Assembly (NCBI GenBank): GCA_021209875.1
Contig: JAGYVD010000001.1
Coordinates: forward strand, 5,580,001 to 5,644,000
DNA length: 64,000 bases
Direction of reading: 5' to 3'
Origin: Rosellinia necatrix
Taxonomy: Eukaryota > Ascomycota > Sordariomycetes > Xylariales > Xylariaceae
A program made the translations under genes and the position numbers. Positions 45,149 to 57,975 of the stretch are shown one piece after another (the stretch's first letter is position 1; each line of letters starts with the position of its first letter). The notes below the pieces were generated by a model that saw nothing but the letters and a program-made list of their open reading frames with translations, had not been told where the DNA came from and did not search any database.

Positions 45149-48100
45149 TATCGGACGACTTTTCGTGGGTTCATTTTTTTTTTTCATATAAGTAGTGGTG
45201 ATGATGTGAAAAAAAAAAAAGGAAGGTTCGTCTGTTGAAGTGGGGCTCTATTTGGCGACTGTGAAAGCCTCCGATCTCAGACCAGGCTCCCCCTTTTTGG
45301 GCGCTCCTACCTCCGAAGAGGTATTATTCCAACTGTGAAATAAATTAGCCCCTTAGCGCCGTATATTTATATAAAGACGGAATAAAGACAAATGAGTAAT
45401 CTCTCATCGTTGCCTCGACCCCTATGTTTAATTAGTCTTGCTGTGAAAACTCGGCATACACGTATTTTATTCAGCACGGGCGTTAAAGATGAACCAGTAA
45501 GTAATGAGAACCAAACTGAAGAGGATACATTCATGGTCACAATGTGGTATTGTGCATCCTCTGCCTAATCACGAGTGTATGAATTAAAGATATTGTACGT
45601 GTGAATTTCCAGTAATCAGAAAGTAGAGATAGTGTTGTCAGGCATGATTTTACCAAACTGACATTCATAATTTATACCACTACCGATGAACTTTACGATC
45701 TCTTGTTTTTTTTTTAACCCATTATTATCTAAAATGAATGAATAAATTAAATGTCTCTCCTTTATAACTCCCTTCGCCATATCTTCAGATAAATAGAGCC
45801 GTCAGCTGTTACAGACGCACCTGGTGCTTAGATGGTGGTAATGCGCCCCCTTTGACGCTCGCTCATCATCATTGCGATCAGTAACGACGATAAGACCAAC
45901 AGTGAAAATCCAGCTTAAATTTCATCGGCGTTTCCAATCCATTTGATGAGTTAATTTTGGTCACGCCGGAGTATAGATATAGTATTTTATGAAGAGAATG
46001 CAAGCCCTGGATCCGGCACTTCGGTTCGAAACCCGCCCTCTCGATTACTGACTTTCGGGTATATATATACCCTATGCAAGTTCTACTCGAGCCATAGGTT
46101 ATAATCCTGGGCTGAGTATTCGGACAGTGGCTTTGCTTACTCTTCTATCTGGATATTTACTGTTTACCCTAGACCATGGCTGGGACCGTAAATGAACCAT
46201 CGATACTCAGGCTTACACCTGATATTGACGCGGTGGCTTCTCTAACGCGCCGAACCAAGAGGAAATGATTTGTCTCATGCCTCGATTTCTCAGAAATATA
46301 TGGGGGGTATGGTTTATCATTGTGGCTGTCCAGAACACCCGCAGGTCCGAGATCAATATCTCGCGGGGGTGTAGCCAACCTCGACCGGTCCAGGTCCGGT
46401 TCACATAGTGTGAATGATAAATCAAGACAGATACATAAAAGTCCGAGTTTAGATGCTGTAGATTACTTACGTGGCCTCAACGTGTTTACCGAACCTAAGG
46501 CGTCTTCCTAACCCCCGAGGCTCTAGTCCACCGGGCCGAAAGCGAGAACGGAACACATCGCATACCCAGCAAATTCGGGGCAGCTAATTCAAGTTTCAGA
46601 AGGCGAACGGGTACCAATCACATAGGGTTACCATGCCCCTCTCTTCCCCAGATTGTCCCCCGAAGCCGTTTGGCGCCGGGGCGAAGGGAAGAAGAAGACG
46701 GAAACTTGGCGATACTGCCGCAGGTCCGGAATTAGTGGTTGCTGGTGTGTGTGTGTGTGTGTGTGCATGGCGGTCTTTAGTTTCGAGCAGTCAGTCAGGT
46801 ACTTCCTTAGCCTTTGAGTAGCTTGCATATATGTGCTTGTATGCATGCAGGCAAGAGGCAGGGTACCACGGTAGGTAGGTAGGTAGATAGGTACTCCCTC
46901 CCCCCCCGAAATCGCTTGGTTGGTAACTTACCTGTTAGTAGCTTGGTTGCCTAAGCCAACTTTGAACCTTTGTGTGGGTTCAATGTGGGCTTTTTATGCG
47001 GGGGAAAACTATCGACATTGTGGGGTAGGAAAGCGTGCTAGGCGCTTGGTTGGGTGCCTAACTTTAGTAGAGCAGTGCAGATAGATACCTAACCTAGTGG
47101 ATAGGGAGAAGGTGCATGCGATCTAACCTGAGGGCTGCCGAGGGTGGAAGCCAGGTTTGTTTTCGGGGGGCGAGAATTTGTGAATATGCCTCCTGATCTG
47201 GAATCAGTACAAGTATAGGAGTGATACTCAAATGGTACCACGCCCACGCCCTTTTGCGACAGCAACACGAGGGAGAAACCATTTCATCATTTTACACTAC
47301 TTCAGCTGCCAAATGAAGCGGGGCACTCCGCGGTCGCTATCATCATAATATCATATCTAGGGATTTGGGGGTTGGATAGTGTAGTAGTTGACTACCTGTT
47401 GAACCCCCGTGTCACGTTCTGATGTTGGGGGCGGATGAGACCATTTATCCACGCCCGCTGGCTTCATGATCGTAAGATGTCTGACGTGGGGTGGTCACTG
47501 TTTCGGGACACGCGGAATTCCGTGGTGTGCTTACTATAACTAACCAATTTATTGCACACCCAACATCTGTCTGCGGTATGTACGTATTCAAGTGATCTCG
47601 GACAACATGGATCGGATTGACGCCCGAGATGTCGAGCGTTGGACCACTCAGGTTAGGTTGAGTCGTACGCGGTGGGAACGGAGAGGGACGGAGAGCGATG
47701 GCAAGTGAGCCGCTGCGCTGCTTGTCTCTGGACAAACTGGCCAAGGCTCCGTTTACAGCTCTTGGTGGAGCGACTGCATACTTCGAAGCGTCAAGTCCGA
47801 AGCGAAATACATCCAGATATTGCCACAGGTAACAGAATAATTGGTCGTGCACTCTAACATCACAACATCATGCGACTCTGCCCCCTTTGGCTGATTTTGT
47901 CCTCCGATGCCTGGCAAGCCTTGTCGATACTATCATGCATTCGTCTATCTTGATCCCACGCAACAAGCCGAACCCCCGTAGCTATGCCCGGACGAAGTAG
48001 CGTACCACCGGTATCGTTGTGGATGGAGGGTGGCCTGAAGCCTCGCCTAGACAGAGTCCGCATGCAGGGAGTAAGTGTGGTGTGGGATATGCAAACAGTA

Positions 48101-48979
48101 CATGATACTGTGTGCCACATGTTCCCGAGAGTCCTGGGAACTTATGTGCTACACTACCTACGTCCATAGGTATAGGTGTACCCTGTATGTAAGCTAGGGC
48201 ACACACCACCAGTACCCCCATACCTAATACTAGGCAGGTAAACTACTAAGGGAATGATGCCGCCTGGCAACCGGCATTTGGATGCCTGTGATAGGTATAC
48301 TAAGTTAAACTATCACAAGCTTTCGGCTGGCAGTCGATGCGCCTTTGGACTGATAACTGACATATTGGCTCGTGATTTCTCCATCATTTAACTTCTGATC
48401 GCCAAATATAGCCGATGCACGAAAAAAGGAAGCCAGACGGTTAACCATTGAAACGAGCTGGCATCATATTCCGGTATCCCTAGTGCCTAGTCTAAGTGGA
48501 ACGAAACCGTGAAAGACGACCGTAATGGTATAATTACGCCAGTGGCTTGCCTAACATCTACGACGTGGTCGACCTTCACTCAATTCCTTCACCAAAGTCC
48601 GAACGTGTTAGGGAAGGGAACGGGTACAATCACGTGTAAAACACACGCCCCTGAAGCCTGTTGGCCAATCCCGAACAATCCCGAGGAACTACGAGCTTGG
48701 ACATTGCTCCTCATTACCCACATTATCATTCACACAGGGGACCAGCCAACTCACAACCGGCCAGCAAGGACAGAATACGTCATTTGATGCTTATTTATTC
48801 ATGGGGATGCAGAAGAACCATTTTGAAAACCCTGATGAAAAACCCTGGACTCGTCCAGGCTGCCCGTGTCACCTACGACTAGTACGCCGAAATCCAGTAT
48901 GATGTGGTTCGTAATTGGGTACATGCTCTTAACGCCATCCCAACGGCCAACCATCCCATGCCACAACCACTGTCGTTCT
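45149..48979. other. Intergenic region, partly AT-rich
   Basis: 3.8 kb without a supported gene. Positions 45300-46150 are AT-rich, with a tRNA B-box-like GGTTCGAAACCC at about 46023 but no matching tRNA. At 46752-46765 is a (GT)n, and at 46871-46887 a GGTA run. Open frames near 47.4-47.9 kb overlap on both strands and show no domain. Confidence 0.55.
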
Positions 48980-50376
48980 CTATCCCTTCTTCTTGGACAC
49001 ACCGACGGTACGACCGCGGCGGCCCGTTGTCTTGGTGTGCTGTCCACGCACACGTAGGCCCCAGTAGTGTCGGAGACCACGGTGGGCGCGGATCTTCTTT
49101 AGCCGCTCAAGATCTTCACGGAGCTTGCTGTCAACAGCGGATGAGATGGAGTGGGAGTTGGTGCCCGTAACGATATCACGTTGTCGGTTGAGGACTGGCT
49201 TCTGTTAGATCTTTTGTTCTCATTTCATGAGCGTTCGTACTGTTCTGAACTTACACCAGCCGGGGATCTTGTAGGCGGCGGGGTCCTTGACGATCTGGAC
49301 GACACGTTCAAGCTCTTCGGCGGTAAGCTCACCAGCGCTAACACCCAGTCAGGTTAGATTTCCGATGGACCAAGGCGTGGGATTTATTTCTAGGCCTACC
49401 GCTTGTTCTTGTCGATATCGGCCTTCTTGAGGATCAAGTCGGCAAAACGAGGACCAATACTGTATTGTTTTAGTACCAGTCCGTTTTTTATCGCTTGGCG
49501 ATTCTTACCCCTTGATCGACGTCAGAGAGTCTGCATCTAGGTTAGCAATTGCACAACGGAAACGCAGTATCATGACCTTGCTAGGCCGACAAAATCTACA
49601 TAGATTTCTGACACATAGTAAAAACCGGAGGTACTCACAGAGGGCCTTCTGCTTGCCATCGACATTGGTATTACTTTAATAACAGTCAGTGCGTGATCGT
49701 GAATGGATTTCGATATGAATTTCGAGTATAGAAAGTCGTAGTCGTAGACAGGAATCGGGATTCACCGCAACAAGTGTTTAGGTAGATATTGACAGGAAGG
49801 ATGTAGGGAATCCATACAGTAGACGAATGATGAACTGTACGCAAAGTGTCAGTAGGCGCCTGGGTATGAAGAAGGGAGTTCGAGAATCTGAGCCTCCCAA
49901 AGGTGAACGTCAGGGGTATAACGCGGATTCCAACGATATAATCTTAAGAAATAAATCCATTGCTTACCTGAAAGTTCGACTTCTCCCCCGAGACGAGCGA
50001 CTGGATGGCGCATTAGCAAGATTCTACCTGGACGCGTTGCACTATTCGAGGCTTCATAGTTCCAGTCGCAAATGCTCAGGTGCTGGCGAATGTGCGTTTT
50101 CTTCAGAGGGAATTGCCGAAGTCAGGGGCCCCGGAGCACCACTCGAAATCCGTGAATATCGCGCTTATACCGGCACAGGCCATGTGTGGTTCGCCTCCTG
50201 AGAACGTAATTGATGCATGCCGAGCGTTGCCATGTTCCCGCCAGGATTTCGTCGGAGGATCTCGTTGTTTTGCGGCGACATGGTAGCGATAGGAAGTAGC
50301 GTAGCAATCTCGAGCATTTGGTCCCGGAAATATTGAAGCCATCGAACGGGGGCATATCTGTCGGTTAACTTACCAT
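48980..50376 (-). CDS. RPS18: 40S ribosomal protein S18 (uS13), eight exons
   Basis: Predicted uS13 of the small ribosomal subunit head. Eight exons on the minus strand: 50376-50374 (ATG only), 50000-49968, 49834-49818, 49673-49639, 49530-49509, 49459-49400, 49337-49255, 49194-48980. They sum to 468 nt, 155 residues, the family's normal length. Reading: [37 protein letters not shown], then [101 protein letters not shown]. Exon 3 is 17 nt and exon 5 is 22 nt. All donors are GT (GTAAGT, GTAAGC, GTATGG, GTGAGT, GTAAGA, GTAGGC, GTAAGT) and phases match. No other frame explains the conserved blocks. Intron 1 is 373 nt; I saw no convincing snoRNA boxes in it. Confidence 0.92.
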
Positions 50377-52197
50377 GGTGACGGTATTGTGTGGTTGACT
50401 GTCGATGAAAAAAGGAAGCGGAACAGTCCGACCTACAACTTTCAAGATTTTTGGTAGAGGACGGGGTTTCTGTGTGTGCGTGTGGTCGGGCGGCGTCAAA
50501 GCTTTTCCGAATCTGAAATCGTGCGTATGTGATTTGATTGGGCCGTTTTGCTTTAAAATGGGTCTGCCCTAGTGGACCCTTGTGGCCTCTTATCTTATCA
50601 CCAGACTAGGCTGAGGTTTCACCCCGCGCTTGAGGGAATGTGGCTTGTGTTTTGTGGCTGACACACTTTCAAGGTGGGCACCTGCAATGAACAAGGCAAG
50701 CACTTCGTCAAACTTAAAGTTTGACTCTAATGCGGTTCTAATAGTAGTACCATCGTCTAGGGGGATATGGGGGGTTCTGCTGTCACTCTTTTCCCTAGGT
50801 ATAGCGCATACCTATGATTCTATGAACCGGCATAATGTATTAGGATGCGCTCGTCGCTTGTACGCCCAAGAGTGTCACAACCGAATTTTGCAAGAGGTAT
50901 CCAGCATCTACTGACATCTCTCATAAATATAATGGAGGATTCCAGACGCAAAATCTGTCTATTCTTCGTATAGACCAGACCTGCCGCTATTAACTTAATT
51001 AGCTTGAAGTCTCCTATGAACTAATAAGACTGCTTGCGTATCCTATAACTAGTGTTTATAAGGCCTAACGTTTCATTTTATGATGCTAATAACTACTAAT
51101 GGAACCTCCGGTATATGTACTTGGCCGATCAGTCGAATTTTAATGCTAGATACACTGATCAGCAAAAAGCGACCATCTCGTAGAGAGATAGATGACTTAT
51201 TGCGTTTAATAATCCTTTTACATAATAGCTTTCGGGATTCGGCGTTTTCTTAGGTCAACATAGTGATTTATCGATCTGATCTCATTAGTTTCGGATCTAA
51301 TTTACGTTTAAAGATCTATATATTGGCCTAAATAAGTGTAGCTGGAGATCTTGCAGACCTCTCATATCTTCTATCTCGGTTAGCCGTTACGAGTAAATTG
51401 AGCCGGCGAGTGAGGTAGAGCGGGAATGGTGATGGTTGGATGGTACCTGGTACGAGCAGGTCAACGGTTGTGGACTGTGTTCGGTGCACGGTGTTGCAGG
51501 CACGCCACTTCTCATCGGCGTAGCGCGAGATAAGCCCCGCCTCGACCTGGCCCTTAGTCCGAAGCCGCAACAAACATCAGACCAGGAACACCCCGGTTGC
51601 ATGGTCGCGAAAGGCCCATGGGCGGAGATCTCCTTGGCGTCTCGGCGATAACGGGACTTTATCGAGCAGTACTTAGGACCCGGTACCACCCGCTTTCTTC
51701 CTTCGAGCTGTTGCCGTTATATTTATTGTTGCCTTGCTCTCGAGCGCACTCCCCTCCTATAGCACGCCATTCTTCACCAAGAACAGGACCAAACTGCCCC
51801 GGAGAACCTCTATAAGGGCATTCCACCTAAACGACTGTTGGTCGCTTACGGAAGCCACCACAATTGAGTGTTCATTCAGGATCAAACTTGCAGTACATCC
51901 AAAAAAAAAAAATACGGATACAGCCCACTACTACATTGGCTTGCGATAATTACTCACGCTGCGCCTTTCCACCCACCACCAACAAAAGTAGTCGTCTTTG
52001 CCATTCGCTGCTTGTCCCGTTGAACTCCTACCGCGACGAGTTTGCATCAATCGCTTTTACCTAACCGGGCCTGGAGGGGATTTCACCGGAACTCCGGATT
52101 TGTTCCTTTCGCTATTCAACTTGTGTGCTGCCCGGCTTACGGCTTGCGGACAAGCATCCCAACAATTTCTTTCTTTCTTCCCAAATTATCCACGACC
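50377..52197. other. Intergenic region with AT-rich patch
   Basis: 1.8 kb between divergent starts of RPS18 and the Kgd4 gene. Positions 50930-51350 are AT-rich with many TA steps, consistent with an old RIP-mutated remnant, but no element is recognisable. The last 350 bp before 52198 are pyrimidine-rich and are probably promoter and 5' UTR. Confidence 0.5.
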
Positions 52198-52688
52198 ATG
52201 TTTGCGACTCGCGCTCTTCGCCAGGCTGTTGCCCATGGCGCTGAACGCACGCCGATGATTCACTTCCTTGGCAAGCGACAAATTCCCTGTAAGCGTTCTC
52301 GTCCTTTGTCACTGTTATAGGCAGACACTTTGGCCTATTCCTATCTTCCTCCTCGTCTTTCTCTCTTTCTTTCCACTCACCAATTTTGCTAGCCAACGTC
52401 GACCACACACCCCAGCCACACCCTGCGTCTCCAACCGGCTCTCTACCATCGAACTTCGGCAATGGCAACTCACACACGACCTTTTCTTCATACCGTGACT
52501 CAGCCCAACAACATGGTCCCCTGCGCAAGTCATTCGGCGCACAGTCAGCTTCCAAACTGGGTCCTATTGATCCACCCAAGGGCCACTACTTCGACCGCAA
52601 CGAACTCCCTGAGCGCTTCCGAAGGTCGCCCCTGAGCATGGCTGAAATTGAAGCCGTCGAGACTGGCGGCGCCGCTATTTTTGGTTGA
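52198..52688 (+). CDS. KGD4: 2-oxoglutarate dehydrogenase subunit 4 / YMR-31 family (Kgd4)
   Basis: Small mitochondrial protein of the MRPS36/Kgd4 family, which tethers the E3 component to the 2-oxoglutarate dehydrogenase complex. Two exons: 52198-52288 and 52393-52688, with a 104-nt intron (GTAAGC ... TTGCTAG). The 128-residue product begins MFATRALRQAVAHGAERTPM, a basic amphipathic presequence, followed by HFLGKRQIP. A conserved central motif is NVDHTPQPHPASPTGSLPSNF. The C-terminus is PPKGHYFDRNELPERFRRSP and EIEAVETGGAAIFG, the typical family ending. Older annotations call this mitochondrial ribosomal protein YMR-31. The pyrimidine tract just before the ATG suggests the 5' UTR. Confidence 0.9.
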
Positions 52689-54273
52689 ATTTGCAGAAGA
52701 GGGGGGTTGTAGGTTGCATGTTGGACTGACGGCGTATATTGGTTTGTACGATGAACAACGTTGTATCACCACGGCATCGGAAAAGGCGGCTCCGCAATGA
52801 GAAACTCGGATATCAAGTATTTTGGGCCTTGATTAATATTCAACGGCCCCAAGGCGGTTGGGACTACGGACGTGAGCCTCCAATGAGGAACGTTGACGAT
52901 GATGAGTGTTAGGACGACACCCCAGACATCTCCATGGGAGTAGATTGATGATCCAGGGTTTGGCTTGGTTTATGACACCAAAAGCCTTCCACACCAGTGT
53001 GGCACGAAGGGGAGGATTTTGGGAACTGATATCATTTTGGAGGGGAATCACACACACCCTTACCTATCGCGGTATATTAAGCAAGGCGCGCGCAGACGAA
53101 GGCGCACGCTATTACCACTGGCTTGGGCATAGATAAATACAATTAGACTTTGCCAATTCCTATTGTGCTAATCACATCTGTGCTCTGAATATCCCTACTC
53201 AGTGCATACTCCCTTGGTACTTTCCTACCCAATAGTTCGAATATTGCATCAGTAATGCTTCCCCCAGACTAATATACCCAGCGTTCACATGTTAATAGCA
53301 TTTAGGGAGTGGAATCGAACCTGACCGTGCGAAATGCGAAACATAAGTACCTAGGTAATGCAACATATTTTCTCCAACATCTGGAACATGCCTAGTCTGA
53401 TCTTTCCCGTAGCTATTACTTAAAAGTTGAAGAAGTGCCCCTCTGAAAGGCCCCAAGGTAATACCTACATAGAGGGGTACCTCGGTTCTCCAAATCATTG
53501 CATGTGTCCCTTTTACCGGATGGGCCGGGGGCCGCAGATGGTCTAAAACCCGTGATCTCGCGATTACCTTGGAGGGGTCTTTTGTTTAATTCAGGAATAG
53601 TAAAAACGCCCCAAAAGAGAGTTTGCCGTCCTAGATCGCATTGGAATTTTTACTTGAGTTGCACCGTTTCTAGTTTGAGTCCGGTGTCTGGGTCGAACTA
53701 GTTTTTGCATAAACCAAACATTTAATAACCGTGCTGCAGTAAATGCAGTCTCGCAATACATGATGAGAGGCGGTAGGTAACTGTTATCATGTAAATCTGA
53801 TTTTCAAATTTCGATAATATCGAGCACAAGCAGTATTTTTCCCCTTCCATAGTTATCAATAGGTATTTTGATCTGGGCACAAGGGGATTAGATGAATTTG
53901 AATTCCCTTTAAGCTAGTTATATAATAATATCTGGATAGCAGATCTCTGCCACAACTTTGTTTCACTGATATATTTGGGTCAATTGACACGAGAACGCTG
54001 GAATTATCCAACAATCGACAAGCTTGACAATTAGACAACAACGATCATATTAAAATGGTCTGGTGCCTAGTTATATCTACTTAATCCATCCGAGATACTT
54101 CCAAGGTTGTGTGTTAAGTGCTTCTAGAAAAGTGGAGTCTACACGACAATGGTACCCGCGCGTCAGTTGTTAGTGACCCTTTTACCTGAAGCTTACCCCC
54201 AGGTACCTACCTAGGTACCTAGGTAGTAGCTTGGCTACCTACCTACTTGCACATCATTACATGGACTACTACC
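52689..54273. other. Intergenic region
   Basis: 1.6 kb without a supported gene. The middle (about 53700-54060) is AT-rich. The right end has palindromic TACCTAGGTA units (54201-54245) directly before the PNK gene. Confidence 0.6.
54201..54245. repeat. TACCTAGGTA palindromic repeat
   Basis: Several overlapping TACCTA and TAGGTA units arranged head to head, about 30-70 bp before the first in-frame ATG of the PNK gene. Confidence 0.8.
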
Positions 54274-56298
54274 ATGCATATCTACCATCCGTCACTCCCT
54301 CTCCGATTCGCCTCCTTGAAACATTCAACCCTCTCGACCCTTTACGCCGTCCTGCGCACAACGACCTCTCCCTCGACACTGCGCCTCTACTCGATCTTCG
54401 GCCCTCCCGGCACCTCTGGCGAGATGACGAGTCCGTCGTCCGGCGACAACAACAACAAGCGAAAGGCGACCGACGAGCCCATCTCGCCCCCGCCCGTCCG
54501 GCGCAAGGTGCAGAGCTCGATCTCGAAGGACGCCGTGGCCAACTTCTTCTCGCCAAAGCAGCAGCAGCAGCAGCAGCAGGGGCACATGAACCCCGGGACC
54601 GAGATCGTGTGGACGGAGCGCGCCGCCGCGGATGACGGGTCGCCTACGACACTGCTCGTCGGCCGCTTCGTACCGGAGTCGCAGAAGGAGTCGGAAACAG
54701 ACGGCCCGCAGACGAGGAGGAGGAAGATCGCAGCGTTCGATCTCGATTCCACGCTGATCGTCACCCAGTCCGGCAAGAAGTTCAGCAACGACCCGGGCGA
54801 TTGGCGGTGGTGGCATCCGACTGTGCCGAGTCGGCTGCAAGCGCTGTATAATAACGAAAGGTAGGCTTCTCTTTGGCCGTCCTTTCCCTCCAACCAGCGC
54901 GGTCATGGGATAAGGGGAACACCAATTTCCGTACGGGTGCGGGACAGGGGCAGGGCTGAGCTGGGCTGCGCTGATGGGCTAACGACAAAACCGGGCAAAA
55001 CTTCGCAGTTACCGCATCGTCATCTTCAGCAACCAAGCCGGGCTGAAGCTTCACCCGGGACCGGGTGGTGGCAACAGTAAGGGGCCCAAGGCGCCGGCCG
55101 CGGCGGCCCGGGCCAAGGCGGATGCCTTCAAGAAGAAGTGCGCCGCCGTGCTGCGGGACCTCGGCGTGCCGACGACCGTCTACGCCGCCACGGAGCGCGA
55201 CCGCTACCGCAAGCCGCGCACCGGCATGTGGGCCGAGGTCTGCGCCGACTACGGCATCCCGGAGGCCGACGTCGACCTCGAGCACAGCGTCTTCGTCGGC
55301 GACGCGGGCGGCCGCGTCGAGAGGCGCTCCGCGCCCGCCGCGGCGCCCAAGGACTTCAGCTGCTCCGACCGCAACTTCGCCCATAACCTCGGCGTCCCGT
55401 ACGCGACGCCCGAGGAGTTCTTCCTCCGCGACCCCCCGCGCGAGTTCGCCCGCGAGTTCGACCTCGCCGAGTATCCGTACGCCGATGGGGGGGATGGGGA
55501 GGGCGAGGAGGGCGGGGCGCCGCTCTTCGAGAAGAAGGAAGAGCAAGACATCGTGCTTTTCTGTGGCCCCCCGGGCTCCGGGAAGAGCACTTTCTTCTGG
55601 AAACATCTGGAACCCCTGAGTTACCAGCGCGTTAACCAGGATACGCTGAAGACCCGGGCCAAATGTCTCAAGGCGGCGTCGGCGTTCCTGGACGATGGCC
55701 GCTCAATTGTCGTTGGTGCGTATTTTATCCAGGTCCCCTGCCGTCGTCCGGTACTTTGGTATTTCAAAAACCCAGCTGTATAAATTTTTGGTTTCTTTTT
55801 TTTTTTGTCACCTTGTCTGATCGCGTATAGATAACACAAATCCTGATGAGGCCGGGCGGGCGGAGTGGATTGAGCTTGCAAAGCGACATGATGTGCCCAT
55901 CCGCTGCGTCTGGTTCCAGACGCCCAGAGCTATATGTGAACATAATAATGCCGTTCGCGCCATAAACAAATCTGTAAGTTTTATTCTGGTCGCTTGCTCT
56001 TCCCCCTACCCATAACGCTTCTTACGGCCTACTTCCATACATATATGTCTCTTCATATCTTCCCTTTCCCTTTGGCGACAAAACATGATAACTAATACAG
56101 GTAATTTTTTTTTTTTTTGCCTATTTGTAGTTAAATCCAGAGGCGCGCTTAGCCGTACCGCCGATTGCGTTCAACGGGTATTTCTCCCGGTTCCGGCAAC
56201 CGACGATTAAAGAGGGGCTTCAGCACGTCTTGCCGGTGAAGTTCAAGTTCCGCGGCACGAAGGAGGAGTTTGCGATTTGGGGCCAATATTATATTTGA
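54274..56298 (+). CDS. PNK1: Polynucleotide kinase 3'-phosphatase (Pnk1/PNKP)
   Basis: Predicted DNA end-repair enzyme that removes 3'-phosphates and adds 5'-phosphates. Exons 54274-54860, 55009-55715, 55831-55973, 56131-56298. The phosphatase domain has the HAD motif AAFDLDSTLI (nucleophile Asp at about 156), then IVIFSNQAGLK and RYRKPRTGMWAEV. The kinase domain has Walker A CGPPGSGKSTF, then YQRVNQDTLKTRAKCLKAA, NPDEAGRAEWIELAK, CVWFQTPRAICEHNN and AFNGYFSRFRQPT. The N-terminus has a polyglutamine run and a nuclear-type basic segment (VRRKVQ). There is no FHA domain, as in fission yeast Pnk1. Two starts are possible: 54274 (534 residues, with a basic presequence-like leader) or 54424 (484 residues, MTSPSSGDNNNKRK). 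The glycine/glutamate insertion before the kinase is variable. The gene converges on RAD14. Confidence 0.9.
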
Positions 56299-56797
56299 TG
56301 AAAAGGGGCAAAGGGATATTTTCATTACATGGCGTTGGATGGTTATACAGGGCACCGCAAATATCCCTTGCAGATGATATAGATTTAATATTTCACGATA
56401 CCCCCATTCACTTCATACGCTCTGCCCGTGAAGTTTCTTGCCGTGAAACATGGTACGAATTCGCCGTGCGACAACGATCCGAATTCTATAGTTATTCTAA
56501 GTTTTGTATACTGATTACGTTTTCGATAATATAAATGAACAACTACAGGGATTATCTATAATCTAACCACTATATAGATAGTCTATGCTCTTAAATGAAC
56601 AGAAAGCTGTTTAAAAAAAAAAAGAAAATGGTATCAAAAAAAAGAAAATGGTATCAAAAGCAAGTGTAGCCAGGTATAAATTCAGTTTATCTAGCCTGCC
56701 AGCATGCCACCAAGATCCTACAATACAATGCCGTGAAAAAATAATAATAAAAAAAGGGGGTTAAGGGGGGGTTTATCTGTTTTTTTTTTTTTCCCCT
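56299..56797. other. Convergent spacer between PNK1 and RAD14
   Basis: 499 bp, AT-rich, with an exact AAAGAAAATGGTATCAAAA-type direct repeat at about 56621-56660 and a poly-T run next to RAD14. No gene. Confidence 0.65.
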
Positions 56798-57930
56798 TCA
56801 AAACTCTAACTCCTCGACCTCCATCCCACAGGTAGTACAAGTCTTGACGGTAGCGCCGTCCTCGTTCTCGATGACGCGGCCCCACTCGTGGACGTGTTTG
56901 CCGCCGTCGGCCACGACGTCGCCGAACCTAGCCGCCTTCCCGGATCCCGATCCCGATCCGGGGGGCGTTGCCGCCGAAACGCCCCTGGCCGCGGAGGTAG
57001 GCGTCGGTGCGGGTGCGCTTCTTGAGGTCGAGCAGCTTCTCCTTGAACTTGGCCTCCTTGCGGCGCTTCTTGTCGGCCTCGCGGCGGGCGAACTCGGCGT
57101 CGAGGGCCTCCGGGGAGCCCCACTTGCGCTCGCCGAAGGCGTACGCCTCCACCTGGTACCGCAGGAACAGCATCATGTCGTGCCAGTGCGACTTGTGCGG
57201 GTTCGGCCGCGAGAGGTGCGGGAGTAGGTCCGCGTCTCGTAGCTCGGCTGTTGTTTTTTTTTTTTTCACTAATTTAGTTTCTCGTCGGCATGCTGGTAGG
57301 GGGTCGTGCGCGAGTAACGGAAGGAGAACTATGTTCGGCGGCGGAGGAGGAGGAAGGGAGAAGAGGATGGGTTAGGTGGAAGAAAGGAAAAGGGGAAAAA
57401 AAAACGTACGCTCGGTCAGGAGGTAGTCCTCCCTGCACTCCGTCTTGGTGAGCAGGCTGTACTTCTCCGGGTACTTCTCCTTGCAGGCGGCGCAGACGGC
57501 GCAGCCGAAGACCTCGTCCCAGACGAAGTCGATCTCGAGGCTACCGCAGTCGCGGCAGCGCCTGCGCTGCGCCTCGTCCGCGAGCGCGCTCAGGCCGGGC
57601 TCGAACGGCCCCGCCTTCTGGCGCCGCAGCGTCTTCAGCAGCTGCAGCCTCTCCCACTCCTGCGCCGTCATGCCCTTCGGCCGCTCCTCCGTCGCGCCGC
57701 CCCCCCCCTCCGGTCCCTGCTGCCCCGACGCGCCGTTGCCGTTGCCGTTGCCGCTGCCGCCGGGTCCGGACATGGCTTTGTTCCACGGGTCGTCCTCGGC
57801 GCTCAGGAACCCGCCCTTCGTGTCCGTCATCTTGCCGAAGTCGTAGTCCACGAACTTGGCGAACTTGCGCGCCGGCCGTATCGCGCCCTCCTCCCCCGCC
57901 GCGCCATCCCCCCTTTGCTGCCGCCGCCGC

Positions 57931-57975
<45 letters not shown>

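Noticed and set aside
43232..45238. 668-codon plus-strand frame
   Set aside because: Antisense shadow of Trm12, whose SAM-binding motifs are clear on the minus strand.
46000..46060. GGTTCGAAACCC resembling a tRNA T-arm
   Set aside because: No A-box, D-arm or acceptor stem can be paired at the right distance.
47445..47852. 135-codon minus-strand frame
   Set aside because: Overlaps open frames on the plus strand and shows no recognisable domain.
49827..50201. 124-codon plus-strand frame
   Set aside because: It is antisense to RPS18 exons and its introns, whose model is fully supported by conserved residues.
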